DNA from: Bacteroidota bacterium | Lineage (GTDB): Bacteria; Bacteroidota; Bacteroidia; B-17B0; Aurantibacillaceae | Direction: 5' to 3' | NCBI GenBank assembly: GCA_019638705.1 | Contig: JAHBTI010000014.1 | Span: forward strand, 1-64,000 | Length of the DNA stretch: 64,000 nt | In this document: positions 40,781 to 51,910 of the stretch, one piece after another | How positions within the stretch are numbered: position 1 is the stretch's first letter | How the letters are laid out: the number at the start of each line of letters is the position of its first letter | The notes under the pieces: generated by a model | The model's database searches: none | Seen by the model: only the letters and a program-made list of their open reading frames with translations | Told to the model about the DNA's origin: nothing | Program-made: the position numbers and the translations under genes

Positions 40781-43270
40781 CTACTCTTTCACCACTTTCA
40801 AAACTTTCACGGCATTATTTGACATTACTTTCAGATAATAAACGCCGTTGGATAGTTCGCGAATGTTAAAATTGATTTTATCATCACTCGTAGAATTTGA
40901 AAAAATTATTCTTCCTGTCAGGTCAAGCAATTCAATAGTTTTGTTTGCACCGTTGTTTAACTCAAGAGTAAACGCGCCGTTGTTGGGATTAGGATAAACA
41001 TTCAGTTCTAAACTTTCGGTTTTAAATTCCTCAAAGCCTGTACAATTAGAAACAAACTGCTCATAATTGGTTTTTCCCACACAACCGTAATCATCTGTGC
41101 CGCTTATTGTATAGGCAGTTGTTGCGCTTAACCATACGGTAATAGTTTGAGTTGCTTGGTTAAAAAAGTTTTCTCCCGCCCATGTGTAAGTGTTTGCGCC
41201 GCTTGCGTTCAGCGTTACGCTTGTATTCATGCAAATTGTTCCTGTGCTGTTTGATGATGTTATGCTGAGTGTGGGCAAACCAAGCACCGTAACGGATTGA
41301 ACAGCTACGTTAGTGCAGTTATTCGTATTGGTTACTGTTACGCTGTATGTGGCGTTTGTATTTGGCGTTACCGAAATAGCCGAAGATGTATTATTGTTTT
41401 CACTCCAAGTGTATGTAGGTGCGTTGCTTGTTACCTGCAAAATTGCCGAATTACCCGCACACAAAGTATTTGTGCTTGCCGCAATAGAAACTGTCGGTAA
41501 TGGATTAACCTGTAATGCCGTTGTTTCAGTATCTACGCAACCAAACGCGGTTTTGCCTGTTACCGTGTAATTGGTGTTTGCCGTTGGCGTTACAACAATA
41601 ATTGTGCCTGTTTGTGCATTGTTGCTCCACGAATAGGTGGCTGCACCGCTCGCCGTGAGCGTAGCAGAACTGCCGACACACACGGCGGAACTGCTATTGT
41701 TTATACTCACGGTGGGAATAGGGTTTACGCTCACCACCACACTCGCCGTGTTTCTGCAACTGTTGGTTGCCGTGCCTGTGGCGGCAAAGGTGTAGCTGCC
41801 GCTTAGCGTAGGCGTTACGCTGATGTTGGTGGTTGTGTAGCTTGGCGTGGTATTCCACGTATAGTTAGTTGCACCGCTTGCCGTTAAATTTACCGTGCCG
41901 CCCAAACATAAGGAAAGCGTGTTGCTTATCACGTTTACGGTTGGCGAGGGCGTAAGGCTAAGATTAACGGCGGTGGTAACAGGGCTGTAATTATTGCAAG
42001 CCGCAAAACTTGTAACGCTGTATGTGCCCATAAACATAGGCTGTATTACTATGCTTGACACGGTGGTTTGTGATGAACCCCACAAAAAAGAACTCCACGA
42101 AAAGGTGCTTGCCGTTGAGTTGGAAGCGGTGGCGGTAAGTGTAACGGTATTGCCTGCACACACAGGCGAAGCACTTATAACAACTGTGCCTGTGTTGCAA
42201 AAGGAACGTATGACATCGTTTGATTGGTCGGCAATAAACACTCTGCCTGTGGCATCTACGGCTACGTCCGCAGGGTGTTGCAAGGCGGCAAGTGTGGGAA
42301 AGCCGTTGTTGCCACTCCACCCCGAAGCACCTGTGCCTGCAATAGTGGCAATGATACCGTAAGGCGTAATCACACGTATGCGGTGGTTGTCCATATCGGC
42401 AAGGTACAGGTTGCCTATGGCATCTACTGCCATGCCTGAAGGTTGGTTTAGCAGCGCATTGACAGAGTAACCACCATTAACGCTGTAACCTGTGGTAAGG
42501 CTGCCCGCAATGGTGCTGATAATTCCTGTGATTGCATCTACTTTGCGTATGCGTGTCGCCCCCTCGCAGATGTATAAATTACCTGCTGCATCTACCGCTA
42601 CGCGGTTAGGAAAAGCCAACTGAGCGGCAGTAGCAAGTCCGCTGTCCCCGCCGTAGCCGTTAGTGCCTGTACCTGCTACGGTGGTAATTGTGCCGCTTGT
42701 GCTTATTTTACGAACACGGTTATTGGCACAGTCGGCAAAATAAATATTACCCGCCACATCACAGGCTATACCTGTGGGAATGTTTATTACGGCTGCTGTG
42801 GCAAGCCCGCCATCGCCGCCGTAACCGTAAGTGCCATTACCTGTTATGGTGGTAATAATGCCTGTGCTTGCCGTTACCTTGCGTATGCGGCTGTCTGCTG
42901 CATCGGCTATGTATAAATTACCTGCGGTATCTGTGGCTACCGCAGCGGGCATCATTATTTGCGCTGCCGTTGCAAGTCCACCGTCCCCGCTGAAACCTGC
43001 TACACCTGTTCCAGCTACGGTGGTTATAATGCCTGTACCTGCGGCTACCATACGCACACGGTAATTTTGGCTGTCTGCAATATAGAGGTCGCCTGCGGCA
43101 TTAAGAGCTACACCAAGTGGTTTTTTCAGCGAGGCTGCCGTTGCAAGCCCGCCGTCCCCGCCATAAGAGTTGGCAAACTGAACACCTGCGTAGTTGTTTA
43201 TTATTTGGGCAGAACCGTATAAGGTTGTAAACGCTGCTATACACAGAGTTATTGTTCTTTTAAACTGCAT
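40781..43270 (-). CDS. T9SS-secreted NHL-propeller/Ig-like protein
   Basis: 829 residues. Signal peptide (TITLCIAAFTTLYGSAQ), then six NHL-type repeats of about 57 residues (residues about 25-365, each with 'GDGGLATAA', 'PxGVAxDxxGNLYIAD', 'NxRVRKV'). They should form a six-bladed propeller. Four or five Ig/PKD-like modules with 'TYTWS' cores follow, then a T9SS type A sorting domain (LNVYPNPNNGAFTLELN ... GVYYLKVMSNN). A secreted or surface-bound binding protein. 13 bp after the 780-residue gene, so co-transcribed. Confidence 0.88.
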   Translation of the reverse strand: MQFKRTITLCIAAFTTLYGSAQIINNYAGVQFANSYGGDGGLATAASLKKPLGVALNAAGDLYIADSQNYRVRMVAAGTGIITTVAGTGVAGFSGDGGLATAAQIMMPAAVATDTAGNLYIADAADSRIRKVTASTGIITTITGNGTYGYGGDGGLATAAVINIPTGIACDVAGNIYFADCANNRVRKISTSGTITTVAGTGTNGYGGDSGLATAAQLAFPNRVAVDAAGNLYICEGATRIRKVDAITGIISTIAGSLTTGYSVNGGYSVNALLNQPSGMAVDAIGNLYLADMDNHRIRVITPYGIIATIAGTGASGWSGNNGFPTLAALQHPADVAVDATGRVFIADQSNDVIRSFCNTGTVVISASPVCAGNTVTLTATASNSTASTFSWSSFLWGSSQTTVSSIVIQPMFMGTYSVTSFAACNNYSPVTTAVNLSLTPSPTVNVISNTLSLCLGGTVNLTASGATNYTWNTTPSYTTTNISVTPTLSGSYTFAATGTATNSCRNTASVVVSVNPIPTVSINNSSSAVCVGSSATLTASGAATYSWSNNAQTGTIIVVTPTANTNYTVTGKTAFGCVDTETTALQVNPLPTVSIAASTNTLCAGNSAILQVTSNAPTYTWSENNNTSSAISVTPNTNATYSVTVTNTNNCTNVAVQSVTVLGLPTLSITSSNSTGTICMNTSVTLNASGANTYTWAGENFFNQATQTITVWLSATTAYTISGTDDYGCVGKTNYEQFVSNCTGFEEFKTESLELNVYPNPNNGAFTLELNNGANKTIELLDLTGRIIFSNSTSDDKINFNIRELSNGVYYLKVMSNNAVKVLKVVKE

Positions 43271-43283
43271 AAATTTTTTAGTT

Positions 43284-45626
43284 TTATTCTACCACTACTT
43301 TTTTGGTTAAAACTGCTTTGTCGCTTGAAAGTTTCAGCACATACAAGCCTTTTTCTTTCGGCATACTTACTTGGCGTATGTTTTCGCCCTGCGATGTATT
43401 TATGTTTTCGGTGTAAATCATTTTTCCTGTCAGGTCAAACACTTCTATTGTTGCCTCACCGCCTGTGCTTGCAAAGCGCAGGGTTACATCGCCCGCAGTA
43501 GGGTTAGGGTAAATTTCCAAAATTCGGTTGCTGTTGCCAAATTCTGCTATGCCTACACCGTTGGCGGGTGTGCTTACACACGCCGTGTTGCTTGGTGCGC
43601 TGCTGCCTACGCCGTTAGTTGCCACTACTTGGTAACAGTAAACAGTGCTGTATGTTAAAGCGGTATGCGTGTAGCTTGTAGTATTAGCGGGCAAGGTAGC
43701 CAGCACGCTGAACGTTGAACTGCCTGCACCGATTTTGTAATACAGCACAAAATTATCTTCATTCGTGCTGTTATCTGTCCAACTCACGTTGTTAGTTAGG
43801 CTGCCATTATTAGTAGCCGTAAGGTTAAGCGGTGTGTTAGGGACTTGTGGTGTGGCGGTGGTGGGTGTAGCCGCGCAGTCTATATTGGTATATACGCTGT
43901 ACCCTACGCCATTAACGGCACGTGCTTTGTAGCAATAGTTGCTGTTATAGCTCAAGCCTGTATGCGTGTAGCTTGTGGTGTTTGCGGGCAAGGTGGCAAG
44001 CAAGCTGTAAGCCCCGCCATTAGTGGAACTCCACAACTCAAAGCCTGTTTCGTACTGCGCGTTATCTATCCATGTTATATGGTTGGTAAGCGTGGCTTGG
44101 TACACCGCTGCCAAACTTGTGGGGGGCAGCGGGCTTAGGTTTGTGTTATTGGAGTTACAAGCAAAACCGTACTTGGCGGTAAAGCCGTCTTCTGTACCGC
44201 CGTATTTAATTACTGCTGTGCCTGCGCTATCTAATGTACCGCCAAACATACCGCCTATGTATATGTTACCTTGTTCGTTTACATCAAGTGAAGTTATATC
44301 TTCCATGACACCGCCCGATGCCATGCTTCCCGATTGAGGAAGCATATTAACGCTAATAGTGTTTATGGAGTTCCCTGTAAGAGTGAATTTACCTATACAA
44401 CTTTGCCGCCCGCCTATGTGAGGATTAGAAGTATAGGTGGCTGTATTGAACGCAAGATATCTGGCAATCGTACCTGTGCAATAAATATTGTTATCTCGGT
44501 CTGTATATCTCGGTGAAATAAAATCTTGTGCAAAAATAGTACCCGTGGCTCCTGATAATAAGTTTCCTGTATTGGCATCAAATACATAAAATACATTTGC
44601 GTATTGTGAAACATATTGGGAACTGACAGTATAACCAAAAACACTTATCCCTAACAGGGCTACCCCCCCTGTTATAACCTTAGTGCCGCTCGTATCTATG
44701 GTACAAAACCGCAATACATCTCCGCCGAGGTTTTGGCTCGGGGTGCTTGTTTTATGCCATAATAAGTTCCCTGTAGGAGAAAACTTCATAATTAAACCAT
44801 TACCAGACCCTTGAGGAACATTGGTAGTTGTTATTACTATTCCCGAAGCTATGGTTGTGGTAAATGTGAAAGAACCACTTAAATAAACATTATCATTTTT
44901 ATCCAAAACAACATCACGAATAATAGGAATAAAACCCGATGTTTGGGCATAACTGTATGTATTTGTAACAACCCCTAAGGTGTTTACCCTTGCAGCCTGT
45001 AAGCCGCTTGAAACAAAATAATCGCCCTGACTTGTGATAAATACTTTATACAGTTTTGCGCTACCAAGAATAGATATGGGATTAGGAGATATGGGATTAG
45101 TGTGTATATCTATAAAACTCCCTGATGTGTCAAATCTTGCTAAAAAATTGCCGCTAATGCTCATTACGGTTGATTGTATATTGTTACCATCAAGCGTGAA
45201 TGTAGAGGCACAATTCCCTACTACTATTACTTGTCCATTGTCGTCTAAAACCAACGAAGTAATTATATCATCGCTTATTCCCCCCATTCTGCGCCACCAC
45301 AAAGTTGTACCGCATGAATTATACTTTATTAAGTAAGCGTCAAGGAAGCCATAGCCCCCTGTTGCAGAGGCTACGGTTGAGGAGGTGGCAGCATTGTTAA
45401 ATATAGGGTTGTTGTAAAAATAGCCTACGGCATACACATTGCCGTATTTATCTGCTTTTACATCGGTAATCATTTCGTTGCCTGTGTTCCCGCTGTTGTC
45501 AAGCTGGCTGCCCACCTGCTTAGCCCATTGCCAAGATTGGCTTTGCGCTTGGCTGCATAAGCTGCACAGCAAAAACATCAGTAAAAGTGGGATAGCGTTA
45601 GAAGTAGTTTTAGTTTTAGTTCTCAT
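43284..45626 (-). CDS. T9SS-secreted SBBP propeller/FN3 protein, paralogue of 14997
   Basis: 780 residues. Signal peptide (AIPLLLMFLLCSLCSQAQ), propeller repeats ('DKYGNVYAVGYF', 'NEQGNIYIGGMFGG', 'GTEDGFTAKYG'), two fibronectin III domains ('LTNNVSWTDNSTNEDNF', 'TNGVGSSAPSN') and a T9SS sorting domain (LEIYPNPTAGDVTLRFAS ... VLTKKVVVE). Domain order and many segments ('SCGTTLWWRRMGG', 'TYTSNP') match the gene at 14997, so the two arose by duplication. This copy lies inside the tRNA-bounded region and the other just outside. Confidence 0.88.
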   Translation of the reverse strand: MRTKTKTTSNAIPLLLMFLLCSLCSQAQSQSWQWAKQVGSQLDNSGNTGNEMITDVKADKYGNVYAVGYFYNNPIFNNAATSSTVASATGGYGFLDAYLIKYNSCGTTLWWRRMGGISDDIITSLVLDDNGQVIVVGNCASTFTLDGNNIQSTVMSISGNFLARFDTSGSFIDIHTNPISPNPISILGSAKLYKVFITSQGDYFVSSGLQAARVNTLGVVTNTYSYAQTSGFIPIIRDVVLDKNDNVYLSGSFTFTTTIASGIVITTTNVPQGSGNGLIMKFSPTGNLLWHKTSTPSQNLGGDVLRFCTIDTSGTKVITGGVALLGISVFGYTVSSQYVSQYANVFYVFDANTGNLLSGATGTIFAQDFISPRYTDRDNNIYCTGTIARYLAFNTATYTSNPHIGGRQSCIGKFTLTGNSINTISVNMLPQSGSMASGGVMEDITSLDVNEQGNIYIGGMFGGTLDSAGTAVIKYGGTEDGFTAKYGFACNSNNTNLSPLPPTSLAAVYQATLTNHITWIDNAQYETGFELWSSTNGGAYSLLATLPANTTSYTHTGLSYNSNYCYKARAVNGVGYSVYTNIDCAATPTTATPQVPNTPLNLTATNNGSLTNNVSWTDNSTNEDNFVLYYKIGAGSSTFSVLATLPANTTSYTHTALTYSTVYCYQVVATNGVGSSAPSNTACVSTPANGVGIAEFGNSNRILEIYPNPTAGDVTLRFASTGGEATIEVFDLTGKMIYTENINTSQGENIRQVSMPKEKGLYVLKLSSDKAVLTKKVVVE

Positions 45627-45654
45627 TTTTTCAGTTACATTAAATGTTAATAGT

Positions 45655-45662
45655 CAAATTTA
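45655..45662 (-). promoter_or_regulatory. -7 box of the 780/829-residue operon
   Basis: TAAATTTG on the minus strand, a full TAnnTTTG match 29 bp before the ATG; no clear TTG at -33. Confidence 0.4.
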
Positions 45663-45781
45663 GTTTATTTTATAAACGGTTGTATGTGTTTTTACTCACT
45701 CATACACGCCTTTTACTCAATCAAAAGGGCGTTTCACCCAATCGGGGATTTTTTGGACGTCAGATTAGCGGTTTTTTTCAT

Positions 45782-45873
45782 TGAACTTGATAATTGAATA
45801 AGTAACATTGAACAGTTTGCAAAACTTATTTCCATGTAAAATTTGCAATGTTCAATGTTACTTTTCTTTAAAT
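45782..45873. repeat. Inverted repeat, AGTAACATTGAACA type
   Basis: AAGTAACATTGAACA and TGTTCAATGTTACTTTT arms about 45 bp apart. The same family is at 62346-62432. Confidence 0.7.
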
Positions 45874-45888
45874 CTTAAATCAAACTTC

Positions 45889-48800
45889 CTATCTCTGTAT
45901 TATCAGTTTTTTCACCAACACGGTTTGGCTGCCGTTTATGGCTTTCAAAAAATACATACCCGCTGGTAATGACGAGGTGTTAATCTCTACCTTGCCTTTA
46001 GTTGTGTTCAGCGGTATTTCCTGTATAATTCTGCCGTTCAGGTCTATAATGCAGAGCCTGTTCGCCTCCATTACATTATCCAGCGTGTATTCGGCTATGG
46101 TGTAGTCTTCCGTAGGGTTAGGATACAAATTCACCTCTGCCGTGCTTATTAAGCGCAGTTGGTCTTGGTCGCAGGGCTGCGGGTGTACGCAAAATATCCG
46201 CCTGCACTTTGCGTGTGTTGCCACATTGGTAGCTACCAGCGTAAAACATTGCGGAGGGTTTGCAGCATCGTATGGTATTTGCAAAAAGCTGGCAGTATAG
46301 GTTGTGCCACCGGGGTTTATGACATTAGACGAAAGCCCGCCCACAATACCCTGCGATGAAATCAGGTAATACGTGTAGGTTGCGCCTGAAGGATTGTTAA
46401 TGTCATACGATACTTCATAATATACCTGACCCAAACTGTTTACCGAATAACACACAGAGGTTTGCGGCTGTATATTCAAATTGCAGTTTGGCAGGTTTTG
46501 CGAGCAGGGCTGCATAACTATCAAAGTAACGCACACCTGACTGTAACACCACTGCAAGTTGCCGTCATCATCTTCGTATTGAAGATACGCATCTATGCAC
46601 AGCACAGCGTCAGGTGTAGGCGTATCGGTAAATGTGCCGCTTATGCTGTTCCACCCTGCGGTAAAAATAAAGCTGTTAGGGCTTATGTTCCCCTGTGCCG
46701 TGCTTATGTGCATTGTGCCCGAAAACGGAGCAAAGAAATCTACGTGATAATGATATCTTGGGTTGCCGTTGGCATCAAGCCCCATGCAGTCGGTTATAAA
46801 ATTCTGCCATTCTATGTTGCAGGTTTGCGTAATGCCGCAGGGCAGCAAGTCCACACAGTAATCCCAGCCGCAGGGTGCGTCAGTAGCATCGTCATCGGCT
46901 ATGCTAAAGTGCAGACACAGTTGAGTAACACCGTAAGTGGGAATAAAATTGCCCGAAATGATGTTCATACCGGGGTTTAGCATGGTTACAGGCGGTGTTA
47001 GCGATAACGCACCGCTGCCAGCAGTAATGGTAACGTTGGCAGGAGAGCCGCCGTAATAGAAAACCGCAAACTGAAAATCATAGCCCCCATCGGGCGAACA
47101 AATTAATTGGTTAATTTCCACTATCATGTCTTGACAGGTAGGGCAAGGCACTACGTTAAGCTCAATGGGTTTTGACGTGTCGGTGCAACCATGCCCTGTG
47201 GTAAGGGTTAATTGATATTCCCCCGCATTAGTGCCGCCCGGCATGGTGCTTGGGTTGGTTAAAATAAGCGGTGTATTGGTAGAGCCAGATGCCACAATTC
47301 CAAAACCCGTTTTTTTCCATTCATAATATGAATAGTCGTCAGGCACAGGTATTATGGTTGTGCCTGTATCGCATATATCATAGCAACCGTAAATCAAAGA
47401 ATTAAAGTCGGGCAATGCCCATACATGAGCAGTATCGGCAAGGCTGGCACAGCCAAACTCGTCTATCACCGAAGCCCAATAAGCCCCCGCAGGAATTACG
47501 TTTATGGAAGTGCCCTGCTGCCCTGTATTCCACACTATGCTGGAGTATGTGCCCGAAGGCGTAGCCGTCAGGTTAATGAAGTTGCCTGTTTCGCATATAT
47601 CTGTTCCCACAACAGGCATGGCAGGGCTTGGATGTACGGTAATGGTTACAGGCGAGCCGAGTGCCTTGCAGCTGAGCGTGGACGAGGTTTCGGTAATTAA
47701 ACCCTGCAAAGACAATGTGCCTGTGCCGCCTGCAAAATACCCCGGTGTCATTGCCGAGCAAACACCCGATGGAGGCGGGAACAAAGGCGAAGTACAGGCT
47801 GATGTGGTAAACGTGCCGTAATATGGCGAGTATAACAGATTGGAAGGGAACGCCTGACTGTATATCCATTGGTAGGTGTAGCCTGTGCCTCTGTTAATAG
47901 ACAGCAAAGGCATATCGCCGAAGCAATAGCTTAAATTCCCGCCTATTTCGGGGGCAGGCACTATAATTACCTGCACCTGCGCGCTTGCCCTGTTGCTTCG
48001 GCAACCAAAATTGTCCGTTAATTGCACACTGTATGTGCCTGCCTGCGATACCGAAATGCTTGAGGTGCTGGCAAAGTTTGACCACGTGTAAGTGAACGGC
48101 GAATTGGGGTTTGACGAACCTGCCGTTAATGTCGCAGTAGTGCCATCGCAGATTTGAACAAATGAAGGGGTAATTACCGCCGCATTTGGATTAACATTAA
48201 ACATATTTTGGTAGATTGTTATAAGCGAAGAACTGCTGACAACCTGACAACCGTAAATATCCGTTATTGTAAGATAAACGTTAGGATTAAGCCCGCCGCT
48301 AAAATTATATGTCCTTACCCCATTCGGAGTTGGGTTTTGCGTAAGCAAATCCGAACCATCTCCAAAATCCCACAGATATTGAGTAATACCTAAGGTAGGC
48401 GATGAGGTATTGTTAAAAATAACAGGATTGCCCTCGCACATACCGCTCGGTACTGTAAACCCTGCCGCAGGGCGTTGGGGTATTACTATGGTTTTAGTTG
48501 CCACGCAGCTTGTGCCGCCGCCTGTAATGGTGTGCTGCACAAGGTATGTGCCCCCAAGCAAGCCCCATATTTGGTCTTGGTTGCTGCTTGAATTGGCGTA
48601 TGTCGGCGAGCTTGAGGTTACGCTCCAGCTAAAAGTCGGGCTTGTAGGCGGTGTCCAATTACTTTGGTCTATAAAACTTACGTCCAAATTGGGCGAGCCG
48701 CAGTTAAGGTCGTATTTAAAATCGGCTTGTACAGGCACTTCAATTACATAATCAAACTCCTCCGTGCAAGTTCCCCATTGCGCGGTAACCAAAACATGGT

Positions 48801-51783
48801 AAAAGCCGCTCATGGGAAACGTGTAGGTGGGATTTGGCAGCGTGCTGTTTGAGGCATCGGGAAACACCCAATTAATAATTGTGCCTATGCCCGATGCCGT
48901 GCCGCCAAACGTGGCGGTAGTGCAGCTAAGCGTGCGCGTAATGGAAACAGTACCCCCGCCGCAGCCGCTTGAAGATGTGCAGTTCGTAGAAACATTTACC
49001 GCCGTAACTGCCGTACAGCCGTTTATGGTTACGCTCATGCTGTGTACACCTGTATCGGAAGTATTAATACTGTTGCCACCTGTGGTGGGAATGTAGGACG
49101 GTGGTACGCTCCACACATAAACAGGTGTTCCTGTAATGGTTTGTGCCGCAGCATACAAGGTGTAAGGGAACGGCTGAATACTCGGACAACCGCCGCTCAG
49201 TATTTGAGGGCTTGTAATATGCGCCAAAGGCGTAGGTTTTACATTAATGATTGTATTGGTGGTTACAGTACCTACACAGCCGTTGGGGTTGGTAACGGTA
49301 AGGCTCACCGTATGGGGCGATACGGAGGTATAAACGGTGGTGGTAGAGGTAAGCGATACCCCCGATGCGGTGCTGCCGTTGCCGAAATCCCAAGCATAAG
49401 TGCCTGCCACAGGTGGTGAAGCGGAGAAAACAACAGGTTGATTTTCGCAAATATCTGTCGGCACAATAATAGAGGGCGCGGTAGGCGGCGTAAGCGTAAT
49501 GGTAATGGCTGAAACATTGGTTGTGCCGCATTGGGCTATTTGCAGCGAAAGCGTAACAACAGCGGGGCTTGAACTTGGCGCGTTATTAAACTGAACATTT
49601 ATGTTATCAGACCCTGCGCCGCTTATAATGCTGCCGAGAGTTGAAGGTACAAGTGTCCATGTATAACCGTCCACCGCACTTGGCGTGGAGTAAGAAGTGG
49701 ATTGATTAAAACAAAGGGACGTGTTGCCGTTAATAACAGGCGGCGGCAATGCTGGCGGTGTTATGTTGTAAATGGTAGGCACACTTTCGCAGCTTGGCGG
49801 AAATATACCCACTTGGCTCAAGGCAATAGACCACGCTGAGCCTGATGAGTTCCATAATACCGAAACGGCGTTACCGTTAGCCGAACTCGGCTGACCGTTG
49901 GTTATCTGCCAACGCAGATAATAGTTGTTGCTTGTCGGTACGCCTGTGTACAGGTTTGTTCCGCCGGGGCAAAGCGTAGGCGTAATGTTTGCCGTAACCT
50001 GTGGCGGTCTTGCCACTACCTGCACCTGAAAAGCACGGGGCGTAGAGCAATAATTGCCTGTCAGGTCTTGAGCGAAAATTACATACGCCCCCGCAGTCGG
50101 AAAGGTGTAGGAAGCATTGTTTGCGCCCGAAGCAATGGTAACCGTGCCGCCTGTGGGGTCTTCCACCCACCAATCGGCTGACGAGCTGTTGGAAACATAG
50201 TTTCCCTGTGAGCCTTCGCACACCTGCTCGTCCCCTGTAATTATCAGTTTCTGCGTAACCTTAACTTCAACTACCGCGCTGCCTGAACAGCCCAAAAACG
50301 GATTGGAATAGGTTACTATTACCGAATTTACGGTAGTGGCTTGTCCCCAAAAAACAGAAATGTTATGAGTTCCTTGTCCGCTTAAAATTGTGCCGCTTGA
50401 GGCAGGCAATATTTGCCAGCTGTATGAAGTGGCGGGAACATTAGGCACATTATAAAATGTAGTGGCATTTTCGCAAGCAGGATTAGCACCTGTTATGGTA
50501 GTGGTTGGCGTTAAAATAGGCACTAATACCGAAGTGGGGTAAGGACAACCGCCGCAACTTAGGTCGGGTTGCAGAACAATACTGCCGGGCGCGTTTGTTC
50601 CCCAAGCCACATCAATACAAGCTGTATTTAAGCCTCCGCCTGCTGAAGTAATTGTGCCGTTGGTAACAGTCCATTGCAGTTGAGTACAAGTTGTATTATA
50701 ATAATCTGTGCAATAAGTATCGTAAGAGTTATAACATAGCGGCGAAACACAATAAATATCAGCCCCCGGCTGTCCATCAACTTCAATCGTAATTTCCATA
50801 CTGTCCTTACAATGACATTGATTTTCCACAATTAGTTTTGCAATAAATGTTCCCGCAGATGAATAAGTATGTGTAGGAAATTGTTGTGTGGAATATGTGC
50901 CGTCCCCAAAATCCCACAACCACGAGGCTATGGTAGAATTGACATCGGCGGTGCTTTGGTCAAAAAAGGCAACGGTAGAATTGTAACAAATATAAACTGT
51001 ACCGCTACCGTCAGGCGCGGGAAAAGTGGAGAACGAGGCTTGCGGGCGGGCAATAATGCGCAGACAAACATCAACGCTGTCCGAGCAGCCTGTAATAGGG
51101 TCGGTTTCACTCAGGCGCAATGTTATTTGTCCGCTTGGTGCGCCCCATTGTACATCAACCTCGCCTGTGCTTGGATTAGCCGTTAGCCCGATAGCAGCCG
51201 AAACAGGAATAACACTCCAATTATAAACATGACCAGCAAGGAATTGTCCAACCTTGTATCTGTATATAGTTGAGTCGCAAACCAAGTAGCAGTTATCTAT
51301 TGAGTCCTGCACAACAGGTCGTCCATCTCGTATTCTTTGAATTTGGTAACTGCAACCGTTGGCGTTCTCAGGCACTACTTCAGGCTGAGGCAGAGGATTT
51401 ACCCACACAACAAGCGAGGGCGAGCCTGCAACAGGTGAGCCGTTGTTATCATACACAAAAAGTGTAATGGTAACGTTGCCGCTTGAAGGCGGCGCACCAA
51501 AAGTTACGGCAAGCGAATTGCTGTTTGCCGTGTTTGCCGAAACACCTGTAACGTTCCACAGATACGTGTAGCCCGATGTGTAGGGTACGGAATACATTTG
51601 CGAGGAGTTGGCGCAAACAACGGAATTTCCGCTAATGCTTTGCGCCTGCAATGCGGGCGAAGCCGCAATAAACATGATAAACAAACAAGCAAGGAGTGTA
51701 CTCAACCTGCTTTTGTTTTTTGGTGTTGATTGTGTTTGGGCGGTAACTGTATCGCCGAAACAAGTTTGATAATTTTTTTTCAT
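45889..51783 (-). CDS. Giant T9SS-secreted PKD-domain adhesin
   Basis: 1964 residues. The N-terminus is extended (about 30 polar residues) before a signal peptide (LLACLFIMFIAASPALQAQ). It contains many PKD/Ig-like modules; clear PKD cores are 'WLWDFGDGTYSTQQFPTH', 'YAWDFGNGSTASG' and 'YLWDFGDGSDLLTQNP'. Cysteine-rich modules near the C-terminus (CGWDYCVDLLPCG, CYSQVCVTL) precede a T9SS type A sorting domain (VNLYPNPTEDYTIAEYTL ... GMYFLKAINGSQTVLVKK). Likely a long surface adhesin or gliding-type filament. It lies directly downstream of, and in line with, the two-component genes. Confidence 0.9.
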   Translation of the reverse strand: MKKNYQTCFGDTVTAQTQSTPKNKSRLSTLLACLFIMFIAASPALQAQSISGNSVVCANSSQMYSVPYTSGYTYLWNVTGVSANTANSNSLAVTFGAPPSSGNVTITLFVYDNNGSPVAGSPSLVVWVNPLPQPEVVPENANGCSYQIQRIRDGRPVVQDSIDNCYLVCDSTIYRYKVGQFLAGHVYNWSVIPVSAAIGLTANPSTGEVDVQWGAPSGQITLRLSETDPITGCSDSVDVCLRIIARPQASFSTFPAPDGSGTVYICYNSTVAFFDQSTADVNSTIASWLWDFGDGTYSTQQFPTHTYSSAGTFIAKLIVENQCHCKDSMEITIEVDGQPGADIYCVSPLCYNSYDTYCTDYYNTTCTQLQWTVTNGTITSAGGGLNTACIDVAWGTNAPGSIVLQPDLSCGGCPYPTSVLVPILTPTTTITGANPACENATTFYNVPNVPATSYSWQILPASSGTILSGQGTHNISVFWGQATTVNSVIVTYSNPFLGCSGSAVVEVKVTQKLIITGDEQVCEGSQGNYVSNSSSADWWVEDPTGGTVTIASGANNASYTFPTAGAYVIFAQDLTGNYCSTPRAFQVQVVARPPQVTANITPTLCPGGTNLYTGVPTSNNYYLRWQITNGQPSSANGNAVSVLWNSSGSAWSIALSQVGIFPPSCESVPTIYNITPPALPPPVINGNTSLCFNQSTSYSTPSAVDGYTWTLVPSTLGSIISGAGSDNINVQFNNAPSSSPAVVTLSLQIAQCGTTNVSAITITLTPPTAPSIIVPTDICENQPVVFSASPPVAGTYAWDFGNGSTASGVSLTSTTTVYTSVSPHTVSLTVTNPNGCVGTVTTNTIINVKPTPLAHITSPQILSGGCPSIQPFPYTLYAAAQTITGTPVYVWSVPPSYIPTTGGNSINTSDTGVHSMSVTINGCTAVTAVNVSTNCTSSSGCGGGTVSITRTLSCTTATFGGTASGIGTIINWVFPDASNSTLPNPTYTFPMSGFYHVLVTAQWGTCTEEFDYVIEVPVQADFKYDLNCGSPNLDVSFIDQSNWTPPTSPTFSWSVTSSSPTYANSSSNQDQIWGLLGGTYLVQHTITGGGTSCVATKTIVIPQRPAAGFTVPSGMCEGNPVIFNNTSSPTLGITQYLWDFGDGSDLLTQNPTPNGVRTYNFSGGLNPNVYLTITDIYGCQVVSSSSLITIYQNMFNVNPNAAVITPSFVQICDGTTATLTAGSSNPNSPFTYTWSNFASTSSISVSQAGTYSVQLTDNFGCRSNRASAQVQVIIVPAPEIGGNLSYCFGDMPLLSINRGTGYTYQWIYSQAFPSNLLYSPYYGTFTTSACTSPLFPPPSGVCSAMTPGYFAGGTGTLSLQGLITETSSTLSCKALGSPVTITVHPSPAMPVVGTDICETGNFINLTATPSGTYSSIVWNTGQQGTSINVIPAGAYWASVIDEFGCASLADTAHVWALPDFNSLIYGCYDICDTGTTIIPVPDDYSYYEWKKTGFGIVASGSTNTPLILTNPSTMPGGTNAGEYQLTLTTGHGCTDTSKPIELNVVPCPTCQDMIVEINQLICSPDGGYDFQFAVFYYGGSPANVTITAGSGALSLTPPVTMLNPGMNIISGNFIPTYGVTQLCLHFSIADDDATDAPCGWDYCVDLLPCGITQTCNIEWQNFITDCMGLDANGNPRYHYHVDFFAPFSGTMHISTAQGNISPNSFIFTAGWNSISGTFTDTPTPDAVLCIDAYLQYEDDDGNLQWCYSQVCVTLIVMQPCSQNLPNCNLNIQPQTSVCYSVNSLGQVYYEVSYDINNPSGATYTYYLISSQGIVGGLSSNVINPGGTTYTASFLQIPYDAANPPQCFTLVATNVATHAKCRRIFCVHPQPCDQDQLRLISTAEVNLYPNPTEDYTIAEYTLDNVMEANRLCIIDLNGRIIQEIPLNTTKGKVEINTSSLPAGMYFLKAINGSQTVLVKKLIIQR

Positions 51784-51910
51784 ATACCGTAGTATTTTAT
51801 GTTACGGCAACGAAATTGGAGTTAAAAAATGGGAAAATATTTATGTAAAAGCGACAATCTTTTGTGTAAAACCGACAAAATTTACCGTTTTCCGTTTGCT
51901 AAAAATGTCA